Shown here: positions 11,263-24,503 of the stretch, piece by piece
How positions within the stretch are numbered: position 1 is the stretch's first letter
Layout of the letters: each line of letters opens with the position of its first letter
Assembly (NCBI GenBank): GCA_036346205.1
Contig: JARFJB010000400.1
Location: 2,635,501-2,699,500, forward strand
Source: Vesta saturnalis
Taxonomy: Eukaryota > Arthropoda > Insecta > Coleoptera > Lampyridae
Direction of reading: 5' to 3'
DNA: 64,000 bases
Position numbers and translations under genes: made by a program
The notes under the pieces: model-generated
Told to the model about the DNA's origin: nothing
Databases searched by the model: none
Seen by the model: the letters and a program-made list of their open reading frames with translations, nothing else

Positions 11263-14200
11263 TTAACACGAACTAAAGAAATTTCTAATGTACACTGTAT
11301 GACCAGTACAAAATGTACAGATGGATATTGGAAACCGTTGAAGGTACAAAGTCGGTTAAATTGAAGTTATGTTGCGTATCTGTCTGAGCAAAAATAATCT
11401 AGGTTTATTCTATTTCACATGGACACCGTTACGTAGGTACAGAGTGAAAAGCAAAAATGTGCATTTTGGAAAAACCACTATATTTTCTTTATTATGGAAA
11501 CTACGCTCATCAAATTTTCAAAATATAAGTAAGAGGATGCGGTGATATTAAACATCGTATCAAAAAAAGTCTAGGCCTACTATGTTGCGAACGACTAAAG
11601 TCAACTGTTGTTTTTCTTATGGGCGCTATATCTAATATTTGCATTTTTAAGGTCCTCTTCAGAAATGCTCTTCAGTCATGTATAAGATGTGTATATTCGG
11701 TCAAGATAAATAATAAAAAATTATAAAATTAAGATTTCATGGCAGCAGACTGATATTTTTATTCAATTCACTCATAGTGGGCTGTTCTTTGCCGTCTTTT
11801 TTTAATTATCTAACTGTCAAAGTAGAATTTATTGTCAGTGTCCAGTGTGCAGTTAATAAATTGTGAGTTTCATTGTATTGAACAAATATCCAGAAAAATG
11901 ACAACCTGGCAGAGTTATATTTAGGGGTCTAAAAGATAATCTTGTAGCTTACGGGACTTTGAAAAGGTAAAAGGGAACAAAGGTTCAGACAAAAATAAAG
12001 AAAATTTGCTTATGCAAAGCGTAGTTGAGACACCTTGTATGTCTTTAGTCACATTGTATTGTGGGCATAACACTCACTACATCAGCCCGTAAAGGTAAAG
12101 CATGTTACCAACATAGCCCAGCGACATGGGCGTTGTTCTTACTCATCGATCTAAAAGGGCATTCGACGCAACTCAACAAAGTCAAAGTCAGTAAAAATAT
12201 GTTACTTTATGAACCAGATCTTAAAATAATGGCCTAACAGGAAACCATAATGTTCACGCCAAGAGAAAACACCCGCCTTTACCTAAAATTCTACTTCAAA
12301 AATACCTACGCAAAGCTAACTTCCACTTAAATAAAATTGTAAGCTTCAGTCCGCAGAAACTGCGAAAAATAATACTCAAAATTTAGTTTTTATTGGCCAA
12401 GTACTCATTAGAGCATCAAGTCCGTAAAGGCAATATGCGCGCACAACATAGCTCAGTGGTGTCGGCGGGGTTCTTCTTACTTAATGTTGTAAAAGGGCAC
12501 TCTCCAAAAACGTAAAAATCGGGAGAAATGTCAAAAATGCGCCACCTGTTAGAAACATTTGTATCCAGAAATCGTCATGAACTAGATCTAATGATGACCC
12601 AAAGAAAACTGATCAATAGGGTAATTAATTATTCAATTTCAAACGAAAAATACGTCACAACAAAACTAAATGCGACCGAAAATTTATAGTCTTTAAATTT
12701 TAATCAACGTCGAAAATCGTAATCCCTAAATTCGAAAAATACACAGCTACTCAGTAACAAATAATCAAATTAGCTTACCTATTTAGCAAACTCAAGCGAA
12801 ATTTTCATATACATAAATTTGCAGTAAATAATAAAAAACAAAATACCAAAGATAGCGCAAATAAAAGTAGTTAGTCGACCTTTTAATTGAGATTAACTTG
12901 AGAGCGTCAGTTATGGCAAAAATAACACCAAAAAAAAACGACCCCGTTTATTCGCTCATCAACAAATAATGTCACCAAATTTGTAAACAAAGTTATGATA
13001 AAGTGATCACAATAACGTACAATATTGAATTACTTTTTACACAAAACTCTTGAATGCGTCTTCACCAGATAGCAATGAAAGCAAAAACGAACCGGAACGG
13101 TTTCAGGGTACCTGCTGATGTTCTCGATGGGCAGGCAAACCCATGCGGCAATTTCCCAGTTTTAAATTTAGATAGCGATACGTTCAACTTAATTGGTGAG
13201 GACGTTATATAGTTTATGTGCACAAACCGAGTAGCTTTTACACACGAGATATTCACACACTTTAATGTCCAATTAAATCGGTAGCTCTATTTACAGGTCT
13301 GTTTAATTATTAAAATGAAAAAAAGGTCTATTTGCAGTGAGACTTTCGTCTGTTGCTGCTGATTTTCTTCTACGAGGAAGCAAAACGTGGCTTCACAACG
13401 GTTTTATTCGAAAATATAAATCCGCGTTAGCGCGTCTCCAAATTCACCACCAAGATACACTTATATAAAACACACCCCTTTGTGAAATGTTCGTTAATTG
13501 ACCTCACGGTCCGTAACCCCAAAATAAATAACCAGGAGGGATGAACGTCTACACAAATATCCACCAAACACGTGCTTTTGGTTGCAAACAACTTCTGCAA
13601 AAGTTCGGTCCTCCAGGTATTCGAAAAAGGCACGCCCTCAAGTTCACAGATCACATCTCTTACTCATAAAAGTCAGATCGAGAATCCCCCTCGAAAATTT
13701 ATCGTTCAAAAAAACAGCTTTTTCCCTTCTCCATAATACTGCACCATATTGCTCAACATGATAAAACTGCTGACTCTACGGCGTGTACAGCTCAAGTGCA
13801 AATTGTCGTCCACAGATTTATTCGTTAAACGATACCGATAATTATTTAACACTAAAAGATAGAGATACTATACTACCACAGAAAAACGGCGTCAGTTACT
13901 AAACGCTATAAGTAAAATTAACGTCTACAGCCCCTGCTTAAACAATCACACCAAGGAATGATCTGCTACAATTTAAATCGACTTTTCTTACCTACATTTT
14001 ATTTTAATGGAACCTTTTATAAAAATTCACAGGAAAAGTAATTTAGGTTCAACCTTAAAATTTCCTATTTCCAATTAATTAATCCACAAAATTTCAGAAA
14101 TCAAATCTAAATGGCAATACGAAAAGTTTATTTCCAAAACCGCTACTTAGAAAAATCAAACCCTGATGAACTCAAAAAAAACAAGTTTCGTTAGCGTAAA

Positions 14201-14819
14201 TTGAGTCATTAGCAAAAAAAAGAATAAAAAGAAAAAAAATTCGCACATATATAAAGGGCGTTCAAATACACATAACAGTGTTTATGTTTTTATTCATTCG
14301 AGAAATGTGTGCATTGGCTTAATAGGTAAATCAATCCAAATTCTACCCCCTTACCCAATTCTGAATAATTACTACACACGTTTATTCGTATCATAATATC
14401 TTAAAAAAACACTTAATGTTATTAAATGTTATTATTAAGTTTTAATTTACACAGATTTAAATTCGCCTTTTTATTCTCAAAAGCGCTTCGGAAAATGGAA
14501 AGAGATATTACAAGCCAATTTCACTTATTGTTATCTTAAATTAATGTGACATAATCGTCGTTGTTGACAAATTTAAGCTTAAGAAATTCTCAAGCATATT
14601 GAATGAAATCGTAAATAAATTAACACCCAAAACAACCTTATTTTGTTAAATTATGAAACTAACGGTCTATTTCCAAAATGTGGGGTTAACTAACTGATAT
14701 TACCTATTTTAATAGGATACTATGGAATAAATTTTATTGCTGTCAATTCTACTCACACATGTGTATCCATCAGTATTCGCAATTTAATTAGCCATGGGCA
14801 AATTTCCAATTAGTCAACG
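11263..14819. other. gene-free AT-rich stretch
   Basis: No gene is recognised. The two diverged copies of a tRNA-like repeat at 12085-12170 and 12410-12500 are listed separately. Several short open frames (13062-13256 and 13427-13654 minus) show no family features. Confidence 0.45.
12085..12500 (+). repeat. two diverged copies of a short tRNA-like (SINE-like) repeat
   Basis: CATCAGCCCGTAAAGG near 12090 and CATCAAGTCCGTAAAGG near 12416 begin two related blocks of about 85 bp. Both go on through ACATAGC(C/T)CAG to TTCTTACT and AAAAGGGCA(C/T)TC. The segment ACATAGCTCAGTGGTG in the second copy resembles a pol III A box. No B box was found, so a tRNA origin is tentative. Confidence 0.4.
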
Positions 14820-15345
14820 TACAGGCGCAAGGAAATTTTCGTCGCGGAACAATTCCATCACGGCAAACTGTCCGAGATTTTGAGAGGAGCTGTACTGAGA
14901 AGCCCGAAACGATCTGAATCAAGGCAATAACTTACTTTACACATTTCCAACAGAATTTTGCGAAGTATTGTGCATTTTGATTTGCATTATCATCCATACG
15001 TTCGTCTTGATCTCTGCAGACAGTTTTTGCAAGTTTTAGAAGATTATGAAAACCAATTAAACTTGTTGATGTCAGATGAAGCTCACTTCCATTTGACCGA
15101 GTAAGGTAATATACAAAATTATCGTTACTGGTCTGTCGTAAATCCACAAGAACTTCATGAAGAACCCTTTCATGATCAAAAAGTCACTGTATGGTGTGGT
15201 GTTTCAGCGTTTGGTATAGTAGGATCATATTTTTTCAAAGAAAATGGTACTGCAACAGTGAACTCCGAACGTTACATTCACATGTTAGAGACATTTTTAA
15301 TCCCAGAATTACGCAAATACGGACAAAATCGTTTCAACTAAGCAG
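14820..15345 (+). pseudogene. mariner-like transposase relic, middle part
   Basis: Traces of the N-terminal part appear first (AVLRSPKRSESRQ, HISNRILRSIVHFDLHYHPY). Then comes a long readable stretch: LLMSDEAHFHLTE, a stop, QNYRYWSVVNPQELHEEPFH, KVTVWCGVSAFGIVGSYFF and TATVNSERYIHMLETFLIPEL. SDEAHFHL carries the first catalytic Asp of a DDE transposase and KVTVWC..S..GI.G.YFF is a hallmark of insect mariner-like elements. The region with the second and third catalytic residues is absent: after about 15345 the sequence changes to unrelated DNA. A dead fragment of a family different from the 3272-5734 element. Confidence 0.78.
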
Positions 15346-15839
15346 TGCCACAGCCTATACGGCACTGCCAACAAAAATTTAGATTGCCCATTTGATTTAG
15401 GAACTTTTTTGTGTTCTGCTTTTTTTTCGAAAAATGCATAGTTTTTGAGATAAATTAGCTGTAATCCATGAACAGCTTCCAAATGGCAAGTAAAGAACGT
15501 CTGATGCTCCCGCAAAAAATAGTGTGCCATGAGAAGAACAATAAAAAAAAGAATTAAACTATGTCAGTTTTCACGTTCTTTTTTGTCTCTTAATAAAAAG
15601 TAGTACTGCACTGATATTTTCCTAACTTTTCAGTTGAATTAAATAAAGGATCATAAAAGTAAAACAATAAAATAAATATTAAAAAAATACATATTTATTG
15701 GAAAAAATTGGAAAGAATTTCTGTTTAAGATTTTAACAAGAACGAAACGAACGAAATAAATAAATTAAACAAATAAACTTAACCTATAACAACAAAACAA
15801 AAACGCTATCGTAATAATAAGTAAATTTAAAGAAACTGT
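15346..15839. other. gene-free junction between two transposase relics
   Basis: It holds the repeat segment shared with about 10830-10855 and AT-rich sequence. No coding signal is seen. Confidence 0.4.
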
Positions 15840-16260
15840 TCAAAATGTGAACCATTTTGTTGAATACATAATTCACACCGACGAATATTAACTAAAATTG
15901 TCTTATTTCATTACACGCATCCCTAATCCTATTAATGAGTTCATCTCTTGATGTCACAGGAGTTGCATACACCCTTTCTTTTAAATACCCCCACACAAAA
16001 AATCTAATGGATTTAGGTCTGGAGACCTTGGTAGCCAGGGAACTGGGCCTGCACGACCGATCCACCTTCCTGGATAATGGTTGTCCAGCCAGTTTCTAAC
16101 GATTCTGCTATAATCAGCTGGACAACCATCAAGCTGGAACCAAGCCGTTCTTCGTAAATTTAAGGAAATATGTTCCTACATATTCCCATGTTCATTCTCT
16201 AAGAATTCCAAGAAAGCCGCAGCATTCATCCGAGGTGGTAAAAAGTAGGGCCCAAAAAAA
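15840..16260 (-). pseudogene. mariner-like transposase relic, C-terminal half
   Basis: On the minus strand the translation gives PPRMNAAAFLEFLENEHGN, then LDGCPADYSRIVRNWLDNHY, PGRWIGRAGPVPWLPRSPDL and NPLDFLCGGI, then a stop-filled tail. WIGR.GP..W.PRSPDL.PLDF is the diagnostic end of the catalytic core of insect IS630/mariner transposases. The expected QQDGAPAH region reads LDGCPADYS. It lies opposite in strand to the relic at 14820-15345 and belongs to a different subfamily, so these are two independent insertions. Confidence 0.75.
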
Positions 16261-17912
16261 TATACACTTTCACAAACATTTAAAGTGCTAAAAAGTGTAA
16301 AATTATACATTAAAAATTATTGTATTAATTTGAGGTTATGTTATTTCCTCACACAAAAATTATGTAAAAATTGTTATAGATCGGGACAATTTGATCAAAA
16401 TAAATTATAAGAGGTAAAAATAGTAAAGTAGCCTCAATTTCAAGTCACAATTCACTATATTAGTGACTAGATTACCAAATTTAGTTTTTAAGGGTGTATG
16501 AAAATTTCAAATAATTTTCCTTTCAAATTGGCCGTAGGCATTTAAAAGATGTGTATTTATATGTAGTAGCATCCCATATTCATGTGGAAATCAATTCCAG
16601 GCCTGTAAAATGTATAAAATTAGTTTAAAATCAATAAATCAATGTAAAAATCAACTTGGTTAATAATTGGAGGAATTACTTCTTGCATTATAGTAAAAAT
16701 TGTGAGGATTCCGAAAATGTTGTTAGTTTTAAGATAGGTTTAAGGGGTCAAAAGTTATGAGCTTTTGAAATTAAATTGTAATTTAAGAAAAGCATTAGTC
16801 AATCAGAATTGAGGAAAAATTGGATGTAGTTGTTGATAACAATCGATGAACTTGGTTTCTAACGATTTGCATATAAATAGAAGTGCTGAAGGATTAGTAG
16901 CTCTCTCAGTTTTTCTCTGTTCCAACAACTTGCTAACCAAGATGTTGCCAAATTTTTTCTTGAAATTATTTTAAACAAAATAACGTCACTTTCGATAAAA
17001 GTAAAGTGCGGTTTTAGTATCGGCAGTGTTAAAAACAAGTGATATTCATTTGTCGGTAAATAATAAATTAAGGTTAATTTACCTTTTTAAATAAAAACTC
17101 GGTTGTTATCGACAGCGAGTGAAGATATTTCCGGAGATTCGACATTGTTTTTAAGTTTGTTTGTGTTTACGTTTGTTATGGATATTGTTAATTGTGTTTT
17201 CTTCGTGTTTCTATTATTATACATTTTATTTATTGGAAGCGTGTTTAATTTAAATAACCTTCAAACTACTCATGCATTTCAAAAATTATTTTGAAATAAA
17301 AAAATAATAAAGTGTGATGATCCTGAAAATAAAGATTTATCAATGTGAAGAAAAATTAGTGAAACTTACGTAAACGTATAAGCTTTAAGATAGAAGCAAA
17401 TTTGGATGTCCAAAGGGAACATTAATTGAGCTAAAATTAAATGATTATTAGAATATTTGCTAAATTTAAACATATTTGTACTTACATGTATATGGCGTAT
17501 TTTCTTTTTACTTTTAATGAAAGGTCACATGAATGCGTATTCACAGCCCATGCTCAATTATACATTTGAAGATTTTTTTGTTACGTACAGGGAGTTGCAC
17601 ATATATCGATGCAATTTAAAAATTACAATTCTATTTCTTTAAATAATTTGGTTATAATAAAATATAAATGGGCGACAACTCAATGTGTATTAATCACATT
17701 ACCTATAATTATAAATATTCAAAATCGTAGTATAAATCAACGAAATAATTATTTACTTTATCACATAAATTTAAAGTCTCTTCTAAATTTGAACCCTATC
17801 CCCTTTGATGAGTCTTTACATGCGATTGTTATAATATTAGTTTGGACCCAATACATATAAAATAATTATAAATATAAATATAATTAATAATTATAAAGTA
17901 GATATCAGTTCA

Positions 17913-17915
<3 letters not shown>
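16261..17915. other. gene-free stretch with a possible core promoter
   Basis: Apart from the TATA/Inr pair listed below I see only short open frames without features (17103-17294, 17457-17642 and 17609-17860 plus). Confidence 0.4.
16872..16911 (+). promoter_or_regulatory. possible TATA plus initiator core promoter
   Basis: TATAAATA at 16872-16879 is followed by TCAGTT at 16906-16911, matching the arthropod initiator TCAGTY. The distance from the first T of TATA to the initiator A is 36 bp, close to the usual spacing. No gene follows. It could be the promoter of a decayed LTR element. A chance match in AT-rich DNA is possible. Confidence 0.3.

Positions 17916-17979
<64 letters not shown>
17916..17979. 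repeat. (AT)n microsatellite
   Basis: About 32 uninterrupted TA units. No element end is recognisable at either side. Confidence 0.97.
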
Positions 17980-17981
<2 letters not shown>

Positions 17982-20900
17982 TAGGGAAAAGGACGTGGCG
18001 GCAGTAAGATTATAAGTTAAGGAAATTACATCTTATGGCGAGTTAATTTGAGTAAGATTGTTTAATGTAGGGAGTCGAACGAAAAATGTAATGTGAAGGG
18101 TTACTTTAATTTACCCTTGTGTCTACGTTAGCCTATCGCACGTGTTATAATATAGAACGAGGAGTTGCTACCCCGCTTCGCTAGTGCGTATTTTTTATGA
18201 AAATTTCCCAGACCGCACTAATCGAACTAATCGCGAAATAATCGCGGACGGCTTTGTAGACCATTTAAATAAACAGAGTATTGGTTGGTTGGTTAATTGT
18301 TATCGGGTGACAGTTGCGTTAGAAGTTTTTGTTGTACTTAATTGAAGTAATACTTATTACTTCAAGAAACTGTATAAAGCTCTAGCGACGGCAGGAGTTA
18401 TGCTACCAGCTTTTGAATTAAAATTTTTGAGTACCTATTGAAAACGATTGAACTTTTGGTGAGGAGCGATCCGACGGGAGATAAACTTGGGGCAGTGCTG
18501 GTTCTACTTAACGATGTGTAAGTTAAAACGTTTAAGTACTTTATGGTACAATTTGTCAGTAATAAATATAAACATTGTTTGAAATTTAATTGTTTTGTTG
18601 AATTAAAAGACGTGTGCCCCCTTCTTTATCTCGCGAAAATGATTTTGTGGAAGTAAAATGAAGGAAATTAAGTATTGTGTGTATTAAAATTTTAAGAGGT
18701 GACGTTGAACGTATTTATTGACACACACTTTTAATGTTGCGTATAAGGAAAAGAATTACTAAATAAAATCCTTACCGCATACTACAACAAGAATAACAAC
18801 ATAAATAAAGTACATGTATTAGTTATAAATACCTGGATCAACACGTATTCAGAGAATACTGTTATTAAAAAATCTAAATTCCTATCACCCTTCTCTAACC
18901 TTAAGAAACCAATGTGGTAATATTGTAATATTTAATACTGCATTTGCAATTGTAATATTTAATAATGCATTTCATAAATGGTGATCACCAGGTTATACAG
19001 TTAGCTAACTGTGGTATAAGAAAAAAAACATCACAACAAGTTAAAGGTCTGCATTTACAATAAATGAACCAAAAGCTAACATATTTCATACCAGGCACGC
19101 ACACAGTATTCCAACGATAAACAGACTCTCCCCTTTAAGCACTTCTACCCGAGAGTAAAATATCAAAAATAAAATCAAGAGACCTCTCTACATTAAATAA
19201 TAAGATCATTGGTATTAATTTATGTTAGATGAAATAATCTCTTACCATGGTATTGTAATATAAATCATTTACTCATTTCAATTATTATTTAGTTCAATTT
19301 ATTAAAGAACCTATCTTCAAAGCAAGTTATATTAATCTCATAAATGTTACCCTTTTGTTAATAAAATTATAAGCATTTACTGAAAGCAAATACAATTAGT
19401 GAATATTTAACCTTTTTATTCTATTTGATAAGATCAAAAACATTCATTCTTTTTCAAAACATCCACATTAACAACCCCGTCAATTATTTTCCAAAAACCT
19501 TTCCAAAGCACACCTTATCTATACTATCAAAATATACAACAGCCTAGATAGTTTCAGTTAAACCCGCCTTCCAATTTATAAAATAAAATGTACATCGCAG
19601 TACGTTCACTCGATTTAAGACAAAGTGGCGCCCAAAATTATTACCAGATTTGACTTGAGTTACTATTTAACGCAACTAAAATTATTAATAAAACCCGCTA
19701 GAAATTTTTCAATAAAGCCCTCAGTAAAAAGGGAATCTGGTCGCCAGTTTACGATATGTACGCCATTTCCGCTGAACATTTGGAAGACATTGGGTTTCTA
19801 TTAGTTTAAGGTTTGTGGTTGATTCTTCCACGCCGCCGAAACCACAAACTCATTCCGGATATGGTAAATGGATTATTTGAAGAAAGGGATAGTTTTTTAA
19901 TTACCTAAAGTTATCACCTTGGACAGATATAAAGACAAAACTGGGAGCCATAAACTAATTATGTAAATGTACTCTGAAGACAGATACCTATCATTTTAGT
20001 TGGGGTTCCCTGAAATTTCGTCTGTAAATGGCCCTTAAGATAAGTAGAATTGAAAATGAACAAAAATTATTCATCGTTGATTAAATTGTGGATGGATTAA
20101 ATATTCTTCGTGTAAATTTGAGAGCGTTACTTCGTCAGAATTTTGTTATCCGTAACAGTATACCAGTGAAAACCAAAATTTACTACAGGTATTTCATTTC
20201 TAATCATTAGTTTATAAGGTATTTTTAAGTTAATTCAGATTTACTAACCTTAGTATTTAGATTTGCTTTATAACTAGAGTTAAAGATTTTTATAATAAAC
20301 TTTGTTATTTTTTCCAGTTTTACATTAATTACATTTACGGTTTACTTGTTTTCCATAAAATGAGTTGGCGTCCGAGGTATTTTAACATTTATTTGCAGGT
20401 TGAAGTTACACCTTTTTTTTGTAAAGCGAACATATCTAACCACACACACATTTTCTAATTAAAGCAAATCTAATTTTAAGAACATGGCCCGTTTAATCGT
20501 CAACTGAGCTGAAGGCACAAAATCTTCTATTTATTATTAGGATTATAAGTAATATAAGGGGTGAAATTAATAATAACAACATGACACACTCAACTTTTTA
20601 TTTTTTATTACATGATTTCAGTTGAACTATTATGTATAAACCCTTGAGTTCAAGAGTCTGCGTTTCTTTTAGATGTACTTACAATTATTGCGTTAAGTAA
20701 ATAGTAACGTTTACAGACAACACATTACTTTGATGTCTTACTGCTTTCTGCAGAATTAAAATTTCGATAATCCATTGTTGAGTTCTCATTTTCTAAATTA
20801 ATATTCGTAGTAGAAATTTAGAATCGTAGGTTCAGTGTTGCAGGTGATGAAAATAGGTTCGATAGTGATGCTAGTGGTTACTAAAATTTATATTTAGACA

Positions 20901-21310
20901 CACAGCTGATTCTTCGGACACAAAGCTGATACCCATTAAGTTATTTCTTTGCTTTTATATACTTGTTCTTTGTCACAGAAGAAATTTGTTGATCTTGTAG
21001 ACCATTGATGGTTTGTTGTTTATTGTGTAAAGTCGTGGATGATGTACATTTGCACCTATTCAAAGATGTATTGAAATTAGATGAGCCATTTGCATATTTG
21101 CCTCCACCAATCGAAGTTACTGCCATTGCTCAAAGTGACATTGTTTAGAGGGATACATTTGCAGAAGCCGGTGAAAACCTGCGGTATGATAATACTTCAA
21201 ACAGTGAAGTGCGTTACAATAAAATACGTACGGTCAAATTTTATGTTTTAATTTTTCAACTGTGACAAAATTGTTTATAACATCTTTAACAATGTTAACA
21301 GATATTACTA
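17980..21310. other. gene-free AT-rich stretch
   Basis: No gene or element is recognised in about 3.3 kb. Minor structures: a 26-bp tandem duplication (TTGTAATATTTAATA unit) at about 18925-18976, and a 10-bp hairpin GTTTGTGGTT/AACCACAAAC at 19811-19849. The 61-codon open frame at 20941-21126 minus has no recognisable features. Confidence 0.45.
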
Positions 21311-21346
21311 CTGACGAAGATAACTGTAAGTGTTATCGAAACGTTT
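21311..21346 (+). ncRNA. hammerhead-like motif (candidate)
   Basis: CTGACGA is followed by one A, then GATAAC, a 7-nt loop and GTTATC (a perfect 6-bp stem), then GAAACGTTT. This is the order of a hammerhead catalytic core (CUGANGA, helix II, GAAA), with one extra nucleotide before helix II. Helices I and III were not found with confidence. Such motifs are known in Penelope-like elements, but no Penelope coding sequence is visible here. Confidence 0.4.
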
Positions 21347-21619
21347 AGATTGTATAATTTAAAATACGCCATTAAAAAACCCAAAAAAGATAAGTATTTT
21401 ATTATATGTGATAATGGTGAAAGTTTACATTTTCATAAGTCAGTAAGCTTATAGTTATCTATTTTACAAAAGGTAATTACGTCATCACTGTGTAAAATTT
21501 CAGTCAAACGCTCCACTTCAGAATAGTCAGTATCCTAAGATTTCCTTTTAATACCGGATGTGGCGGTAAACCATGAATTATTGAAGATTTAAAAATGTCC
21601 GAGCTGCAACGGCCGAAAA

Positions 21620-22351
21620 AAATCGAAAATGTTAAACAACACCAGCCTGCCAATTAGCAGCATTATCTGAATCCTTCATCAGCGAGCTATCTGTACCAAA
21701 TTTAAACGAAATACTACGAGCCTCGTCACGTTTCGGTAATAATTCTACTTCGAAACTGTTTCCCTGAAATAATTTTCTCTTTGAGATGTACCTGTATCAA
21801 GTGCAACTCTATAAATATATTCATGTACACTTTTGTAGAGCACGAAATGACGATTTTGCTAATTTTGATCCGTATTACCAATAACTCGTTTTTGATATTG
21901 GTCACTGACCTTGTCTGATTGATTTGATTCAATATTTTCTTTTTGGTTAATTAACGTACTCGGTATTGCTGCTGAATTCCATCGGTCTGGGCTTTGTACC
22001 CCGTTTAAGTGTTTTATCATTTAGACAAACACTAACAGGCTGTGATGCTTGATCTCTGACTACACCGATAGCTACACAATGGCTATAACTCTTAGCACCT
22101 TCAATAGAAATTTTGGAACTATTTTCATCCTTTTTATTGTTGTTACATGTTTCTGGGCTTTTTTTATTTAATAATTTAATCAAATCAATATTACATTCCT
22201 TTAATACGACCACTTCGTTTCTTAACTCGAATAATATTTGGTACAGTTTTGATATTTTTTCAGAAACAATGCCTCTAATTAACTCGTTTAAATCTGCACT
22301 GGATAATGTCAAATATACACCTTTATCGTTAACCGATCTAGTATTCACCAT
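21620..22351 (-). pseudogene. LINE ORF1-like relic
   Basis: The open frame begins MVNTRSVNDKGVYLTL and contains a predicted coiled coil (NELIRGIVSEKISKLYQILF, then ELRNEVVVLKE). It then becomes polar and lysine-rich. In a shifted frame downstream come YIYRVALDTGTSQRE and, near 21640-21720, SISFKFGTDSSLM and NWQAGVV. The succession coiled coil, linker, Y..RV.L.T, then SFK.G and W..GV.V.. resembles the ORF1 proteins of insect CR1/Jockey-type LINEs, which bind the element RNA. The frame is broken near 21945 and no ORF2 follows. The family call rests on motif resemblance. Confidence 0.5.
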
Positions 22352-22739
22352 TTTAACTATTATTTAATAATATGAAACACTTCAGAACTTAACGACCCGT
22401 AACCTCTGGTATTCTATACCGTAGGTTTTCAAAATATTGTAAAAGTGCAGCCCGTCTTGTAAGGTTTACGGAATTATCAGGTATCACTGGAACTATTTAG
22501 TAATTTTTAACCCTTCGAATTTTTTCGGGATCATATGGAGGCATATCATTTTCAGCAATACAAATATTTTTTTGTATTTACGAGCCGAGATCTAGAGCCA
22601 AACGAAAATGTCTGGCTTCTCTATGAGCATCAACTGCTAATTGTTATTAGCACTACCCGTCACTAGAATTGACTTACTAAAGGTATTCCACCATTAGTGA
22701 AGCATCTTTAACCTGTCAAACATCTCATTGCTACGGAAC

Positions 22740-22872
22740 CTACAGTTTCACTTCCTATCCGAGAAGAAGAAGTGCGTTGGTTTTTCTCCGTTTTAGAAAA
22801 ACGGCTACCGCCGCCAAATTTGAACCCGAGCCACTCGGGTGAAAGGCAAGCACTCTAACCATTCCACCTCCA
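22740..22872 (-). repeat. tRNA-derived SINE or tRNA pseudogene
   Basis: The minus strand reads GGAGGTGGAATGGTTAGAG, then TGCTTGCCTTTCACCCGAG, then GGGTTCAAATTT. TGGTTAGAGTGC fits a pol III A box and GGTTCAAATTT a B box, about 40 bp apart as in a tRNA. The anticodon-loop position reads CTTTCAC, which suggests a Glu-type ancestor. The sequence continues into a non-tRNA body (GTTTTTCTAAAACGG and ACCAACGCACTTCTTC), which favours a SINE over a tRNA gene. There is no proper acceptor stem. Confidence 0.55.
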
Positions 22873-22877
22873 GGGTA

Positions 22878-23342
22878 GCTAATATACAAATATTGTTAGA
22901 CACTGCTGTAACCACTGATTGATTTTATACGATCTGAGTAGATACGCACTCCCAACGACAACATCAAGGATCTTATTTTCCACGACCCCATAAGATCATT
23001 CAACTGTATTCTGTTACGTATATGCGATTCATTATGTAGATTTTCATCTGATGTTATTGGATTCGCTAGAGGTGTCATCATACAATTTGTTTGTGCGTAT
23101 CCACTGTCACCAAGTAACAGTGAATCTTCTATTTTACCCGTCTCAGATTTCACTTTAATATTTTAACTGTTAAAAATATTCTGGCCATGTGCTGAACTTG
23201 GCCATCTTGCTACGATACCCCGAATCTTTAAATACGCATCACAAGTAGTTTTCACATTCACTGAAAAATATCCTTTCCTGTTACTATAATATTCTACATT
23301 ACAATCGATCGAACCAATCGAACCACTTCAGGAAATCTAGCG
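22878..23342 (-). pseudogene. Harbinger (PIF/HARBI1-like) transposase nuclease relic
   Basis: On the minus strand the translation shows RFPEVVRLVRSIDCN, YYSNRKGYFSVNVKTTCDAY, KIRGIVARWPSSAHGQNIFN, then SLLLGDSGYAQTNCMMTPL and ANPITSDENLHNESHIRNR. NRKGYFS.N....CDA, .IVARWPGS.HD..IF, LLGDSGY and TPL..P.T..E...N..H.RTR are the successive motifs of the DDE nuclease of PIF/Harbinger elements. The first catalytic Asp region (ID) and the Asp of GDSGY are kept. The Asp expected in GSTHDS reads G. A stop sits at about 23160. The C-terminal end VTAVSNNICI matches the usual AVLHNIC end. The partner Myb-like protein was not seen. Confidence 0.82.
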
Positions 23343-23390
23343 ATGTTGTGGAAATCCATTTATACTTTACGTATGAGGTATGAGGCATAT

Positions 23391-23531
<141 letters not shown>

Positions 23532-24503
23532 GTATTCCGCGACTCGACCGACAAACTTATACCATATACTCTGGCGGTCCTTACGATAAAAAAATTTTTA
23601 TATGACCTATAGGTAAATTCCTCTTTGTTTCGTAGATATCGAAGGAATTTAAATAAAAAAAGAAGAAAAGAAAATTTATTCATAAATTGATAGATAATTA
23701 ACACAAAATTGCAGTAACTTTTTAAAATTAGAACCGCCGTTTTCTAAACCAGCAGCGTGTCACAGAATGTTGCCAGATAATTGCTGCCAATTCATTCTTT
23801 AGAGTATTAGTAGTTTCAACTACACGGTCAGTCAATTCTTTGCGTGTATCTGGTTTACCACTATACACACGAGATTCAAGACAACCTTACAGAAAAAAAT
23901 CTACAGGCGACAAATCAGGTGACCGAGCTGGCCCATGTACAGACCACCTCGTCCTATCCACTTTTCCGGAAAATTTGCATTAAGAAACATGGCCACTTGC
24001 CTCCCAATATGTGGTGGTGCCCCATCTTGCTGGAACGACATGCCACGACGAGCTTCCAAAGGAATATCTTCCGTATAATTCGGCAATTCTTCTTCGCAAA
24101 AGTAAAGGTAAGTTTCTGCATTAAGACGTTCTTCAATAAAGTGAGGCCCAATAAGATGAGTATTTAACCAGCCGCATCACACGTTGGCGAAAAAAAGATT
24201 TTGGTGGTTAACCACCATTGTTTCATGTGGGTTTTGATCCGCCCAGATGTGAGGATTACGGGTGTTGTTAATATCTTTCCTTGTAAAAAGTATGTGTGGA
24301 ATAACATCCAAGTTATTTTGTAACCACTGGCAATACCGTACTCGATTTTGTAAATCGTCAGGAAGTAAATGCTGGAATTTGTGTAAATGGTAGGGATAAA
24401 GCACATTAAGGTGCAGAATTCTCCATACCTTGGTTTGAGGAATTCCCGTTGTGTGAGATATTCTACGAATATTGGTAGAAGGACTTCGTTCAACTTCATT
24501 TAA

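Noticed and set aside
22806..22872. A functional tRNA-Glu gene
   Set aside because: There is no acceptor-stem pairing and a non-tRNA body follows, so a SINE or pseudogene is more likely.
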